A stretch of 64,000 nt of DNA from Gillisia sp. Hel1_33_143. Its GTDB lineage: Bacteria > Bacteroidota > Bacteroidia > Flavobacteriales > Flavobacteriaceae. Of the stretch, positions 26,726-35,433 are shown piece by piece. The position numbers and the translations under genes were made by a program. How positions within the stretch are numbered: the first letter of the stretch is position 1; each line of letters begins with the position of its first letter. The notes beneath the pieces are model-generated. The model was not told the origin of the DNA. It did no database searches and saw only the letters and a list, made by a program, of their open reading frames with translations. The stretch lies in the NCBI RefSeq assembly GCF_900104765.1, contig NZ_LT629737.1, forward strand, positions 1,364,001-1,428,000, written 5' to 3'.

Positions 26726-28000
26726 ATGGAAAGTAAAATTAAATATAGAGTGATTTTTCTACTATTCTTGTTTTTAGGATTGGTTGAGAATGATTTGAAG
26801 GCTCAAACCTTAGAGCAATACCTGCAAATAGCTGCAGAAAAAAATCCAAAGGTAAAAGCATCCTACGCCCAATTTGAAGCAGCAATGCAACAAGCGCCTC
26901 AAGTGGCAAGTCTACCAGATCCAACCTTAACTATGAGCGCTTTTGGTAAAATGATCGAGACCCGAGTTGGTGCTCAGGAAGCTAAGTTTTCTTTGATGCA
27001 AATGTTTCCTTGGTTTGGAACTTTAGACGCTAAAAGAGATGCAGCGAATTTAATGGCGGAAGCTAAATTTCAGCAATACTTAGATGTAAGAAATCAGGTG
27101 TTTTTTGAAGTAAAATCGGTGTATGCAGAGATCTACGCCATTCAAAAGACCATTCAGCTAAAACAGGAGAATTTAGAAATATTAGATTCTTATAGAGAGT
27201 TGTCTTTAAGTCGATTTAAAAGTGGAAATGCTCCTATGTCTAACATCGTAAAAGTTGATATTAAAAGGGAAGGAGCTATAACGGAGATCGAGTTGCTACA
27301 GGAACTTATTGAACCTATGCAAACCAAATTGAATTTGTTGTTATCTCAAAATTCTGAAACTCCTATTGAAACTGAAGACACTTTAAGATTTGAGATTCCG
27401 GAACCTCTAGAACTAAAAGAAGAGCTTTTTGATGCTAATCCAATGCTTGTTGTCTTAGATAAACAAGAAGAAGCTTTTAAGATGCAAGAAGTGGTTGCAG
27501 GAAAAAATGCGCTACCTATGATTGGTCTAGGAGTAGATTACTCGATTATTTCTAAAAGAACTGATGCCAATCCTGAGATGAACGGGCAAGATGCTATTAT
27601 GCCAATGCTTTCTATAAGTCTTCCAATTTTTCAGAAGAAATATAGGGCGGCGAAGAAGGAAGCAGCAATTATGAGCGAAAGTGTCGTGCATCAAAAGGAA
27701 GCTCAAAAAAATGAGTTGCAAACTATGTATGAGATGACATTATATGAAGTGAAAAAGGCTAAAAAACTCATTTCGCTTTATGATCGTCAGTTGAAAAGTT
27801 CAGATCAGGCGAATAAATTACTGATCTCCGGTTTTAGCAATGCAATTGCAGATTTTGAAGAAGTGTTGCAAATGAATCAAGATATATTAGGCTTAGAAAC
27901 TCAGCAAGTAGAGGCTTTAAAAGATGGTTTTATAGCCAGCGCAAAATTAGATTATTTACTGGCGAACCAGTCAGATGTAAATATTTCTTCCACTAAATAA
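26726..28000 (+). CDS. TolC-family outer-membrane efflux channel (CusC/CzcC-like)
   Basis: A protein of 424 residues from the ATG at 26726, chosen because it starts a good signal peptide (MESKIKYRVIFLLFLFLG) and follows AAGAAG; an in-frame ATG at 26711 overlaps the pump gene. Two OEP repeats (LEQYLQIAAEKNPKVKASYA; LFDANPMLVVLDKQEEAFKM) form the trimeric barrel-tunnel that joins RND pumps to the outside. It lies between pump and adaptor genes in the order A-C-B, so it very probably serves this copper-type exporter. Confidence 0.9.
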   Translation: MESKIKYRVIFLLFLFLGLVENDLKAQTLEQYLQIAAEKNPKVKASYAQFEAAMQQAPQVASLPDPTLTMSAFGKMIETRVGAQEAKFSLMQMFPWFGTLDAKRDAANLMAEAKFQQYLDVRNQVFFEVKSVYAEIYAIQKTIQLKQENLEILDSYRELSLSRFKSGNAPMSNIVKVDIKREGAITEIELLQELIEPMQTKLNLLLSQNSETPIETEDTLRFEIPEPLELKEELFDANPMLVVLDKQEEAFKMQEVVAGKNALPMIGLGVDYSIISKRTDANPEMNGQDAIMPMLSISLPIFQKKYRAAKKEAAIMSESVVHQKEAQKNELQTMYEMTLYEVKKAKKLISLYDRQLKSSDQANKLLISGFSNAIADFEEVLQMNQDILGLETQQVEALKDGFIASAKLDYLLANQSDVNISSTK

Positions 28001-28008
28001 TAAGAAGA

Positions 28009-29724
28009 ATGGAAACTAAAAAGATAATAGGAATTGTAATTGCCACTTTATTGGTGGGAGCATTGATTGGTTGGTTGATAAAACCAGATTCAGCAGTAAA
28101 TGAAAATGAACTTTCGCAACATGATCACGAAAATTCTGAAGAAGTTGTTTGGACGTGTTCTATGCATCCTCAAATTAGAAGGAGTGAGCCTGGAGCTTGC
28201 CCAATTTGTGGAATGGATCTTATTCCGTTGAATTCTGATGCCGGAAATGAAGGATCTGAAGCCTATCAAATGAGTGAAAATGCAATGAAACTTGCTAATG
28301 TTACTACAATGATAGTTGGAAAAGATAATGCCGAAAAAGAAATTAGATTGAACGGGAAGGTGCAGGTGGATGAGAGAAACGCCTATTCTCAATCTACCCA
28401 TATCCCAGGAAGAATTGAAAGTCTAGCGCTCAATTTTACAGGAGAAAAAGTGAGTAGAGGTCAAACGTTAGCTACTATCTATTCGCCTCAATTAGTAACA
28501 GCACAAGAAGAATTATTGCAGGCAGCAAGTATCAAAGAAAGTCAGCCGGAATTGTTTGAAGCTGCTAAAGAAAAGTTGAGAAATTGGAAAATAGGAAATT
28601 CTCAAATCGAGCGTATTCTTTCTACTGGAAAAGCGATTCAACGGTTTCCTATAAGTGCAGATGTAAATGGAATTGTAACAGAGAAAAAGGTAGAACTTGG
28701 AGATTATGTAGAACGCGGAATGCCTATTTATGAGATTTCAGATCTGTCTAAAGTCTGGGTGCTCTTTGACCTTTATGAAAGTGAATTGAATTGGGTAAAA
28801 GAAGGCAGTGAAATTGAATATACGGTGAATTCTCTTCCGGGAGAGACTTTTAAAGGGAAGATCACCTTTATAGATCCGCTTATAAATTCTCAAACCCGAG
28901 TTGCTAGCGCAAGAGTTGAGGTAAGTAACAAAGATGGGAAACTAAAGCCTGAAATGTTTGTTTCAGGAACTGTAAAAAATTCTGTTGGTGTAAAAGATTC
29001 CGAAGAGATCGTAGTTCCAAAAACTGCGGTGCTATGGACGGGAGAACGATCTGTGGTTTATGTAAAAGAAGAAGATGGATTTACGTTGAGACAGATCACT
29101 TTAGGGCCTGCCTTAAGAGATTCTTATATAGTACAAGCTGGACTTGAAACCGGGGAAGAAATTGTGGCTAACGGAACATTTACCGTAGATGCGGCGGTGC
29201 AACTTTCTGGAAGACCAAGTATGATGAATCCTTCATTTGGAGAAAAAAAGTCGGGTGCTAAGATAAGTTTGAGCGATGATGAAAAAAAGAAAATAGAAGC
29301 ATTGCTTTCAGAATATTTAAAACTAAAAGATGCCTTGGTTGCAGATGATCTTCAGCTTTCAAAAAAAGAAATCGCTGCGATAAAAACGAAGGTTGAAGAA
29401 ATCAATACTATCGGATTAAAAGGAGAAGCAGAGAAGGTTTGGAAAATGGTCAATATTCAACTTATCAATAGAACAAAAGAACTTTCAGAAGCAAAAGATC
29501 TGAAAGAGATACGAGGCGGGTTTGATGAACTTTCTTCAGAGGTGATCATGCTGGTAAGTAAATTACAAGTGTCAACTCCACTTTTTGTATTGCATTGCCC
29601 CATGGCCGATAATAATAGAGGTGCAGACTGGATTAGTCTTTCTAGCGAAGTTCTTAATCCTTATTATGGCAACGCTATGCTTGGATGTGGTGAAGTGACT
29701 AAAACTATAGGAACTCTTGAATAA
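28009..29724 (+). CDS. RND periplasmic adaptor (CusB-like) with metal-binding and DUF3347 domains
   Basis: A 571-residue membrane-fusion protein. Order: N-terminal membrane anchor (residues 4-25), a heavy-metal-binding module with WTCSMHPQI ... CPICGMDL (about 48-75), the HlyD-type hairpin and barrel domains (about 95-410), a helical linker, and a C-terminal DUF3347 domain ending in HCPMADNN ... NPYYGNAMLGCGEV. The two extra modules probably capture copper or a related soft metal and hand it to the pump. The same DUF3347 motif recurs in two separate lipoproteins of this island. Adaptor function is firm; metal identity is inferred. Confidence 0.92.
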   Translation: METKKIIGIVIATLLVGALIGWLIKPDSAVNENELSQHDHENSEEVVWTCSMHPQIRRSEPGACPICGMDLIPLNSDAGNEGSEAYQMSENAMKLANVTTMIVGKDNAEKEIRLNGKVQVDERNAYSQSTHIPGRIESLALNFTGEKVSRGQTLATIYSPQLVTAQEELLQAASIKESQPELFEAAKEKLRNWKIGNSQIERILSTGKAIQRFPISADVNGIVTEKKVELGDYVERGMPIYEISDLSKVWVLFDLYESELNWVKEGSEIEYTVNSLPGETFKGKITFIDPLINSQTRVASARVEVSNKDGKLKPEMFVSGTVKNSVGVKDSEEIVVPKTAVLWTGERSVVYVKEEDGFTLRQITLGPALRDSYIVQAGLETGEEIVANGTFTVDAAVQLSGRPSMMNPSFGEKKSGAKISLSDDEKKKIEALLSEYLKLKDALVADDLQLSKKEIAAIKTKVEEINTIGLKGEAEKVWKMVNIQLINRTKELSEAKDLKEIRGGFDELSSEVIMLVSKLQVSTPLFVLHCPMADNNRGADWISLSSEVLNPYYGNAMLGCGEVTKTIGTLE

Positions 29725-29753
29725 TGCAGTTATAATCTTAACCATTGATTAAA

Positions 29754-30323
29754 ATGATAAAAAATTACTTTATAAAAAACATGGTTTGCGATAGGTGCAT
29801 CAAGGTGGTGAGGGATGAACTTATAAACGAGGGAATAGCCGTGAAAGAAGTGCTTTTAGGAAGCGTATCTGTGGAGACAGAAGATGAGGTGGCAACTCAA
29901 GTTATTATGGAGAAGGTGCTTTCAGAAAACGGATTTATGCTCATCACAAACCCCGAATTTATTTTAGTTGAAAAAGTGAAATTGGAATTGATAAAATTGT
30001 TGGAAGATCTTCCGCTTAATCTAGACGGGAAATTATCAGAATTGTTGGCATCAAAACTAAATTCAGATTACTCCAAAATAAGCAAGATGTTCTCTGTTAC
30101 AGAAAAACTTACTATCGAGAAATATTTTATCAAGTTGAAAATTGAAAAAGCAAAAGAATTGATTCAGGCCAAAGAATTAAATTTTACAGAGATAAGTCAG
30201 CACCTTGATTACAGCAACATGAACTATTTATCTCGTCAGTTTAAAAATGAAACGGGATTGAGTATGAGTGCATATAAAGATTTGAATAAAAATTTTAGGA
30301 TTTCTTTAGACCAAATCCTATAA
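29754..30323 (+). CDS. HMA-domain AraC-family transcriptional regulator
   Basis: A 189-residue protein from the ATG at 29754 (a TTG at 29745 is also in frame). The first 65 residues resemble a heavy-metal-associated domain, with MVCDRCIKVV offering a CxxC site; the C-terminal half is a single AraC-type DNA-binding domain (KLKIEKAKELIQ, ISQHLDYSNMNYLSRQFKNE). It could bind Cu(I) and control the island in which it lies, taking the place of CueR or CopY, which I do not find here. Sensing of copper is inference. Confidence 0.83.
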   Translation: MIKNYFIKNMVCDRCIKVVRDELINEGIAVKEVLLGSVSVETEDEVATQVIMEKVLSENGFMLITNPEFILVEKVKLELIKLLEDLPLNLDGKLSELLASKLNSDYSKISKMFSVTEKLTIEKYFIKLKIEKAKELIQAKELNFTEISQHLDYSNMNYLSRQFKNETGLSMSAYKDLNKNFRISLDQIL

Positions 30324-30397
30324 ATATTATCTGTAATAGTAACAATATAAGGTCGTAACTTCCTATAATTTAGCAATTCAACCAAAAATCAATCACA

Positions 30398-30946
30398 ATG
30401 AAAACTACTTTTTTAAAGTTCACCATGATCATCTTAGCCGTGGTTTCTTTTATTTCCTGTAAAGATGTAAAGGAAAATCAAACGGTAGAGATCAATACAC
30501 CAGAAGAGGTGAAGCAGAATGAAAAGAATCTACCAGATGTTGCAGATCAGGCCTTTTTAGATGGAATGACCAGCAAGGTATGGCAGAATTATCTAGAGAT
30601 AAAAATGGCTTTGGCTAATGATGATGCAGGAACTGTAAAAGATGTTGCCAGAGAAATGGCTAAATCTTTTTCAGCAGAAAGAGTAGCTATGAAAGAGATC
30701 GCTCAGAAAATGGCGGATACGGATGATGTTGAAGTGCAACGCAATCTTTTCGCTCAATTTACAGAAAAAGCAGGGCCTATGTTTGAAGATGCGCTTTCTG
30801 CAGGTACCATCTACCAAAAGTTTTGTCCTATGGCTTTTAATAACCAAGGAGCATATTGGTATGCCGCTGTAGAGGAAGTATCCAATCCATATTTTGGTGA
30901 AAAAATGCCAAACTGTGGAGCTGTGAGCAAGACCATTAAAAAATAA
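30398..30946 (+). CDS. DUF3347-domain lipoprotein
   Basis: A 182-residue lipoprotein (lipobox FISC, Cys 21) whose C-terminal 120 residues match the DUF3347 tail of the CusB-like adaptor: an alpha-helical part, then FCPMAFNNQG ... NPYFGEKMPNCGAV. The conserved Cys, Met and the CG pair suggest a soft-metal site in the periplasm. It is probably a copper chaperone or buffer for the pump. It starts 75 bp after the regulator gene and stands 34 bp before the DUF305 gene. No biochemical function is established for the family to my knowledge. Confidence 0.82.
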   Translation: MKTTFLKFTMIILAVVSFISCKDVKENQTVEINTPEEVKQNEKNLPDVADQAFLDGMTSKVWQNYLEIKMALANDDAGTVKDVAREMAKSFSAERVAMKEIAQKMADTDDVEVQRNLFAQFTEKAGPMFEDALSAGTIYQKFCPMAFNNQGAYWYAAVEEVSNPYFGEKMPNCGAVSKTIKK

Positions 30947-30979
30947 TAAAACCTCAACCAACCAAAAAATCAAAAAAAT

Positions 30980-31474
30980 ATGGAATCATCAGAAAATAAT
31001 CAACATAACATGAAGGGTAACAATTATGCCAAGTTCTTTATGATGCTTGGGTTGTCATTTGTTGCAATGTATATCACTATGTACTTAAATACGTATGAGT
31101 TTGATCATGTATATTTTAGCTTAACTCGTTTCTATATGAGTTGTTTAGGAATAGCAGCCATGGCTGTTATAATGCTATCTTTTATGCTGAATATGTATAA
31201 GAATAAGAAGAAAAATATTGCCATTTACATAGGTAGTTTGGTACTTTTTCTTGGAGCTTTAGGCTTAGTGAGAGCGCAAAGTCCTATAATTGGAGATGTG
31301 CTTTGGATGAAAGCGATGATCCCTCACCACTCTATTGCAATTCTTACCAGTAAAAGAGCAGATATTAAAGATCCTGAGGTGAAAAAGCTGGCAGAAGGAA
31401 TTATAGAAGCTCAAGAAAAAGAGATCGCACAGATGAAAAAAATGCTTTATAGATTGGAGCACGAGAATAAATAA
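30980..31474 (+). CDS. DUF305-domain membrane protein
   Basis: A 164-residue protein with about three N-terminal helices (residues 18-95) and a C-terminal DUF305-type helical part: MIPHHSIAILTSKRA, then EIAQMKKML. DUF305 proteins are ferritin-like helical proteins with the pattern MIPHH and Met/His residues and are often found near copper genes in Bacteroidota and Actinobacteria. The placement of two His and several Met in the helix fits metal binding near the membrane. It is in the same unit as the DUF3347 lipoprotein and the oxidase. Confidence 0.82.
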   Translation: MESSENNQHNMKGNNYAKFFMMLGLSFVAMYITMYLNTYEFDHVYFSLTRFYMSCLGIAAMAVIMLSFMLNMYKNKKKNIAIYIGSLVLFLGALGLVRAQSPIIGDVLWMKAMIPHHSIAILTSKRADIKDPEVKKLAEGIIEAQEKEIAQMKKMLYRLEHENK

Positions 31475-31549
31475 TATTTGATTCATCCTATAGCTAATAA
31501 GTATACCGAAAAACGGGTCAGTTTTAAAGATCGATTTAAAAATAAAAAA

Positions 31550-33934
31550 ATGTTTAATAACTATTATTTACTGACCTTATTATTGATGTCCAGTTTATCT
31601 GGATTTGCTCAAAGAGAACAGTCTGTAGAAGGAAATGTAGATGATCTTCCGGTTCATGAATACAAACTTGTACTTAAAGAAGAAATGGTTAATAAAGCCG
31701 GTAAAGAGGTAATGGGAATGACTGTAAATGGGAGTATTCCCGGTCCTAGCTTAAACTTTCAGGAAGGGGAATATGCTGTTATTTTGGTTACGAACAATAT
31801 GAGTGTAGAAACTTCTGTTCACTGGCATGGAATGCTCTTACCTAACTTCTATGACGGGGTGCCTTATGTAAGTACTCCTCCAATTAAGCCTGGAGAAACT
31901 ATGCGTTATGAATTTGCTATCAAACAATCTGGTACTTATTGGTATCATTCCCATACGATGTTGCAAGAGCAAAGCGGGGTTTATGGTTCAATAGTTATTC
32001 AGCCCAAGGAAGAAACACTTAAGTATGATAAAGATTTGGTGTTATTGTTGTCAGATTGGACCAATGAAAAACCTAAAGATGTACAACGAACTTTAAAACG
32101 TGGAAGCGAATGGTACAGTATTAAAAAAGGTACTGCTACTCCTTTAAATAAAGTTATTGAAAGAGGTGCTTTAGGAGCTCAACTCAATTTTTGGAAACAG
32201 CGAATGGAAGGGGCAGATATTGCAGATATTTATTATCCCGCATTTCTAATAAATGGTAAACAGGAAGTGGATTATCCAGACTTGGAACCCGGAGATAGAG
32301 TACGATTAAGAATTATAGACGGAGCCGCATCTACTTCTTTTTGGATGACCTTTGGAGGAGAAACTCCTACGTTGGTTTCGGCAGATGGAAAAGATGTAGT
32401 GCCGGTTGAGAAAAATAAAACCTTTATTGGAGTTGCAGAAACTTATGATTTTATAGTGACTATTCCTGAAGATGGAAAATTAGAATTCAGGATCATGGCA
32501 CAAGATGGTTCTGGAACTGCATCTGCCTTTTTAGGAAAAGGGAAAGTTTTAGAAGCTGAAAAAATAGCGCGACCAGATAAGATTGCTATGATGCAGAAAA
32601 TGGCCAAAATGGATATGACCATGGGCGCTCCTGCACTTAAATTCAGACCCGGAAAAGATGAACGTTTTGAAATGAAGCAACAATATGGAATGCATATGGA
32701 TGCTTCAACTATGAAAATGGACATGGACCATGATGCCATGAAGATGGATCATTCCGGAATGGAAATGAAGAAAGATACCATGAAAATGGACCACTCCAAG
32801 ATGGATCATTCAGCCAAGAAAATGGATATGAAGAAAGATACCATGAAAATGGGAAATTCTAAAATGGATCAATCAGCCATGAAAATGGATTCTAAGAAAG
32901 GTATGGATATGCCGGGAATAGATATGTTTTCAGAATATAATTACGACTACTTAAAAAGTCCGGAGAAAACAACATATTCTAAAGATCTTCCGGTTAATGA
33001 TATCTTATTGAACTTAACAGGAAACATGCAGCGCTATGTTTGGAGTTTAAATGGAGTTCCGTTAGCAGAAGCTGACAAGATCAAGATAAAGCAAGGAGAA
33101 GTGACTAGAATCACTTTTAATAATCTTACCATGATGCATCACCCAATGCACCTTCATGGTCACTTTTTTAGAGTTATCAATAAGAATGGAGAATATTCGC
33201 CTTTAAAGCACACGGTGAATGTTCCTCCAATGCAACAAACTACCATAGAATTTTATGGGAATGAGTATGGAGATTGGTTCTTTCACTGTCATATTTTATA
33301 TCATATGATGGGTGGAATGGCCAGAATTGTGAGTTATGATACTCCTCGAGATCCAAGAATGAAAGGATATCCAGAATCTAATCTAATTGCTGAAACCAAT
33401 CAATTTTACACTTTGGGTAAGGTAGATGCTGCTTCTCACATGACGAGCTTAAATCTTACCGCTTCCAATATTCGAAATCAGTTTAATTTGAGAGCAGAAT
33501 ATGGATGGAATAAGAATATGGAAGCAGAATTTAGCTATGAATATTATTTATATGATTGGTTGCGAGTTTTTGGAGGGGTGAATTTAGAAAATGAGAACGA
33601 TAAAAGTTTAGACCAATTAAATACCACTGCCATTGCCGGGATACGATATTTTACGCCATATATGTTTGATCTGGATGTAAGAATAGATAACAAACTGAGA
33701 CCTCAAATTAGTCTTGGGAGAGAGATCATGATCTTTCCTAGATTATCTGTATTTGGAGAATATGAATATCAGGCAGATTTTGGGTGGGTAGATGATCTTC
33801 CCGCAGGTTCAAATTATAAAAAGGAAGAGACATTAACCGTTGGAGCTCAATACTTCTTATCTAAGAACTTTTCTGTTATGGGTAGTTATGATAATAGGTT
33901 TGGTGTTGGTGGTGGACTTTCAGTAAGATTTTAA
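31550..33934 (+). CDS. Multicopper oxidase fused to a CopB-like outer-membrane barrel
   Basis: A 794-residue protein from the ATG at 31550, which starts the signal peptide MFNNYYLLTLLL; a TTG at 31478 gives a longer, unlikely start. Three cupredoxin domains carry all copper motifs: HWHGM, WYHSHT, HPMHLHGH and HCHILYHMMGGM (type 1 site). Between domains 2 and 3 lies a Met/His-rich insert of about 110 residues with a duplicated 21-residue block. After the oxidase comes about 170 residues with alternating beta-strands, YFTPYMFDLDV and a terminal Phe, like the copper-resistance barrel CopB. It should oxidise Cu(I) in the periplasm while anchored in the outer membrane. Confidence 0.88.
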   Translation: MFNNYYLLTLLLMSSLSGFAQREQSVEGNVDDLPVHEYKLVLKEEMVNKAGKEVMGMTVNGSIPGPSLNFQEGEYAVILVTNNMSVETSVHWHGMLLPNFYDGVPYVSTPPIKPGETMRYEFAIKQSGTYWYHSHTMLQEQSGVYGSIVIQPKEETLKYDKDLVLLLSDWTNEKPKDVQRTLKRGSEWYSIKKGTATPLNKVIERGALGAQLNFWKQRMEGADIADIYYPAFLINGKQEVDYPDLEPGDRVRLRIIDGAASTSFWMTFGGETPTLVSADGKDVVPVEKNKTFIGVAETYDFIVTIPEDGKLEFRIMAQDGSGTASAFLGKGKVLEAEKIARPDKIAMMQKMAKMDMTMGAPALKFRPGKDERFEMKQQYGMHMDASTMKMDMDHDAMKMDHSGMEMKKDTMKMDHSKMDHSAKKMDMKKDTMKMGNSKMDQSAMKMDSKKGMDMPGIDMFSEYNYDYLKSPEKTTYSKDLPVNDILLNLTGNMQRYVWSLNGVPLAEADKIKIKQGEVTRITFNNLTMMHHPMHLHGHFFRVINKNGEYSPLKHTVNVPPMQQTTIEFYGNEYGDWFFHCHILYHMMGGMARIVSYDTPRDPRMKGYPESNLIAETNQFYTLGKVDAASHMTSLNLTASNIRNQFNLRAEYGWNKNMEAEFSYEYYLYDWLRVFGGVNLENENDKSLDQLNTTAIAGIRYFTPYMFDLDVRIDNKLRPQISLGREIMIFPRLSVFGEYEYQADFGWVDDLPAGSNYKKEETLTVGAQYFLSKNFSVMGSYDNRFGVGGGLSVRF
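32765..32890 (+). repeat. Two tandem 63-bp repeats in the Met/His-rich insert of the oxidase
   Basis: Two adjoining 63-bp units (32765-32827 and 32828-32890) each encode 21 residues of the form MKKDTMKM..SKMD.SA.KMD. They lie in the Met/His-rich insert, similar in composition to the Met motifs of PcoA/CopA, and suggest growth of the insert by duplication. Confidence 0.85.
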
Positions 33935-33957
33935 TTACTAATTAAAATATCAATATT

Positions 33958-34527
33958 ATGAAAAATGTATTTAGAGTATCAATTGTAGCAATGCTGAGTT
34001 TGTTAGCAATTAGCTGCGGAACTACGCAAACAGCTTCTGAAGCTTTGGTAGAAAACGAATTTAGGAATGATGTCTACAAAGAAATAGTAAACGACCAAGC
34101 AAAATTCATGGAATTTATGAATGTTGTTCATAATAGCAAGGAGGCAGATTCTTGGTTACTGAAAGACCATATGCAAATGATGAAAAGTGGGAAAGTGATG
34201 GAAATCATGAAAGCCAACCCAGAGATGCAGTCAAAAATGAAGAAAATGATGCAGGATAAAATGGAGAGCGACCCGGAAATGCAGATGATGATGATGAATA
34301 AAATGAAGGCTAAAATGATGGAAGATCCAACCATGAAAAATACTATGATGCAAAATATGCATGCTGAAATGAAAGCAAATCCGGAAAAGGCTGAAATGAT
34401 GATGGATAAAATGATCCAATTCTTACACGAAAACCCGGCTATGATGGATAAAATGAGAGCGAAAATGAGTGCCCATCAAGCGGAAATGGAAAAACAACAA
34501 AAAGCGGATAACAAGAACAAACAATAA
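33958..34527 (+). CDS. Met-rich lipoprotein with five 18-residue repeats
   Basis: A 189-residue lipoprotein (lipobox AISC, Cys 20). Residues 85-174 form five repeats of exactly 18 residues, with a proline at 88, 106, 124, 142 and 160, each opening a helix of the type [ND]-P-x-M followed by several Met. Met makes up roughly a fifth of the protein. Since 18 residues equal five turns of helix, Met side chains would line one face and could hold Cu(I). It follows the oxidase by 23 bp. I do not recognise a named family; copper binding is inferred from composition and context. Confidence 0.75.
   Translation: MKNVFRVSIVAMLSLLAISCGTTQTASEALVENEFRNDVYKEIVNDQAKFMEFMNVVHNSKEADSWLLKDHMQMMKSGKVMEIMKANPEMQSKMKKMMQDKMESDPEMQMMMMNKMKAKMMEDPTMKNTMMQNMHAEMKANPEKAEMMMDKMIQFLHENPAMMDKMRAKMSAHQAEMEKQQKADNKNKQ
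34210..34479 (+). repeat. Five in-frame 54-bp repeats (18-residue Met units)
   Basis: Units begin at 34210, 34264, 34318, 34372 and 34426, coding residues 85-102, 103-120, 121-138, 139-156 and 157-174. The nucleotide identity is moderate, but the Pro position and the Met spacing are fixed, so the protein period is under selection. Confidence 0.8.
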
Positions 34528-34746
34528 TTAACAAATTAATAATTTAAAAATCTAATTTTGTTGGTAGTTGTTTTCTGAGATGGATTAGCAAAGTTTCTGT
34601 TTCAATATCTTTTTGCTGAGAGCCTTTTCTTTGTTAGGATTGATAACCGTTTTAAGTGATTTTGTCCTTTGGATTATATCATCTCCAACCATTAGAAAAG
34701 TAATAAAATTAAAGAGATAAGAAGTTTAATTAAAAATAGAAATATT

Positions 34747-35334
34747 ATGAAAAATAGAGTAAGAAATGTAGCGATGTTGATCTTTTTAGGAGGAAGTCTT
34801 TTGTTTGCTTCGTGTAAAGACAATAAGAATAATGAAGAAGATACAAATCATGAGATGAATTCTGAAGACCATATGGATCATGGTAATATGATGGACGATG
34901 ATATGCATGACGCTGCAATGACAAAATCTTCAGCTAAGTTCAATAACGATCAGGTTGCTGCCATATATACTTATTATACCGAAATACAAGCAGCTCTGGC
35001 AGCAGATAAACCTCAAGATGCAAAAGACAATGCGAAGCTGATGGTTTCTTCCCTTTCCCAGGTAGAAGCAGCTAATGAAATGCTGGAACCAACCAAAAGA
35101 ATTGCTAATACAGATGATATTAACCAACAGAGGGAAGCCTTTTCCACCCTTACAACCAAGATGGGTGCTATTTTAGAAGGGGCTTTATCTAGTGGTGAAG
35201 TTTACAAATTATACTGCCCAATGGCATTTGAAGGAAAAGGAGACTACTGGTATGCAAATTCTAAGGATATAAGAAATCCATATTTTGGAGCTCAAATGCT
35301 AAAATGCGGGAGAGTGGAAGAAACAATAAAATAA
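34747..35334 (+). CDS. DUF3347-domain lipoprotein with Met/His-rich linker
   Basis: A 195-residue lipoprotein (lipobox FASC, Cys 23). An acidic His/Met-rich linker (residues about 31-60, with HEMNSEDHMDHGNMM) precedes a DUF3347 domain ending in YCPMAFEGKG ... NPYFGAQMLKCG. It is a paralogue of the lipoprotein at 30398, with the added metal-binding linker. The 219-bp gap before it holds no other gene that I can support; a TAATTTTG box at 34553 might be its promoter, leaving a long leader. Role as periplasmic copper carrier is inferred. Confidence 0.82.
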   Translation: MKNRVRNVAMLIFLGGSLLFASCKDNKNNEEDTNHEMNSEDHMDHGNMMDDDMHDAAMTKSSAKFNNDQVAAIYTYYTEIQAALAADKPQDAKDNAKLMVSSLSQVEAANEMLEPTKRIANTDDINQQREAFSTLTTKMGAILEGALSSGEVYKLYCPMAFEGKGDYWYANSKDIRNPYFGAQMLKCGRVEETIK

Positions 35335-35403
35335 TGTTGGCTTTTCAATCGAAATTCACATTAATTTATAATATTCTTAATGCTTATTAATTATTGTTAT
35401 GGT

Positions 35404-35411
35404 TAACTTTG
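35404..35411 (+). promoter_or_regulatory. -7 promoter element of the four-helix copper protein gene
   Basis: TAACTTTG matches TAnnTTTG and stands 22 bp before the ATG at 35434. No clear -33 TTG is seen at the usual distance. Confidence 0.5.
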
Positions 35412-35433
35412 AGAATAATCAAAACCAATAATT

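Noticed and set aside
31478-31549. TTG start for the multicopper oxidase
   Set aside because: It adds 24 charged residues before a proper signal peptide that starts at the ATG 31550.
34128-34419. Minus-strand frames rich in His and Ile opposite the Met-repeat gene
   Set aside because: They are the mirror of the ATG-rich repeat coding strand (CAT/CAT runs) and lack any signal of their own.
34210-34479. CRISPR-like or satellite reading of the 54-bp period
   Set aside because: The repeat is in frame, diverged at nucleotide level, and conserved at protein level, so it is a coding repeat.
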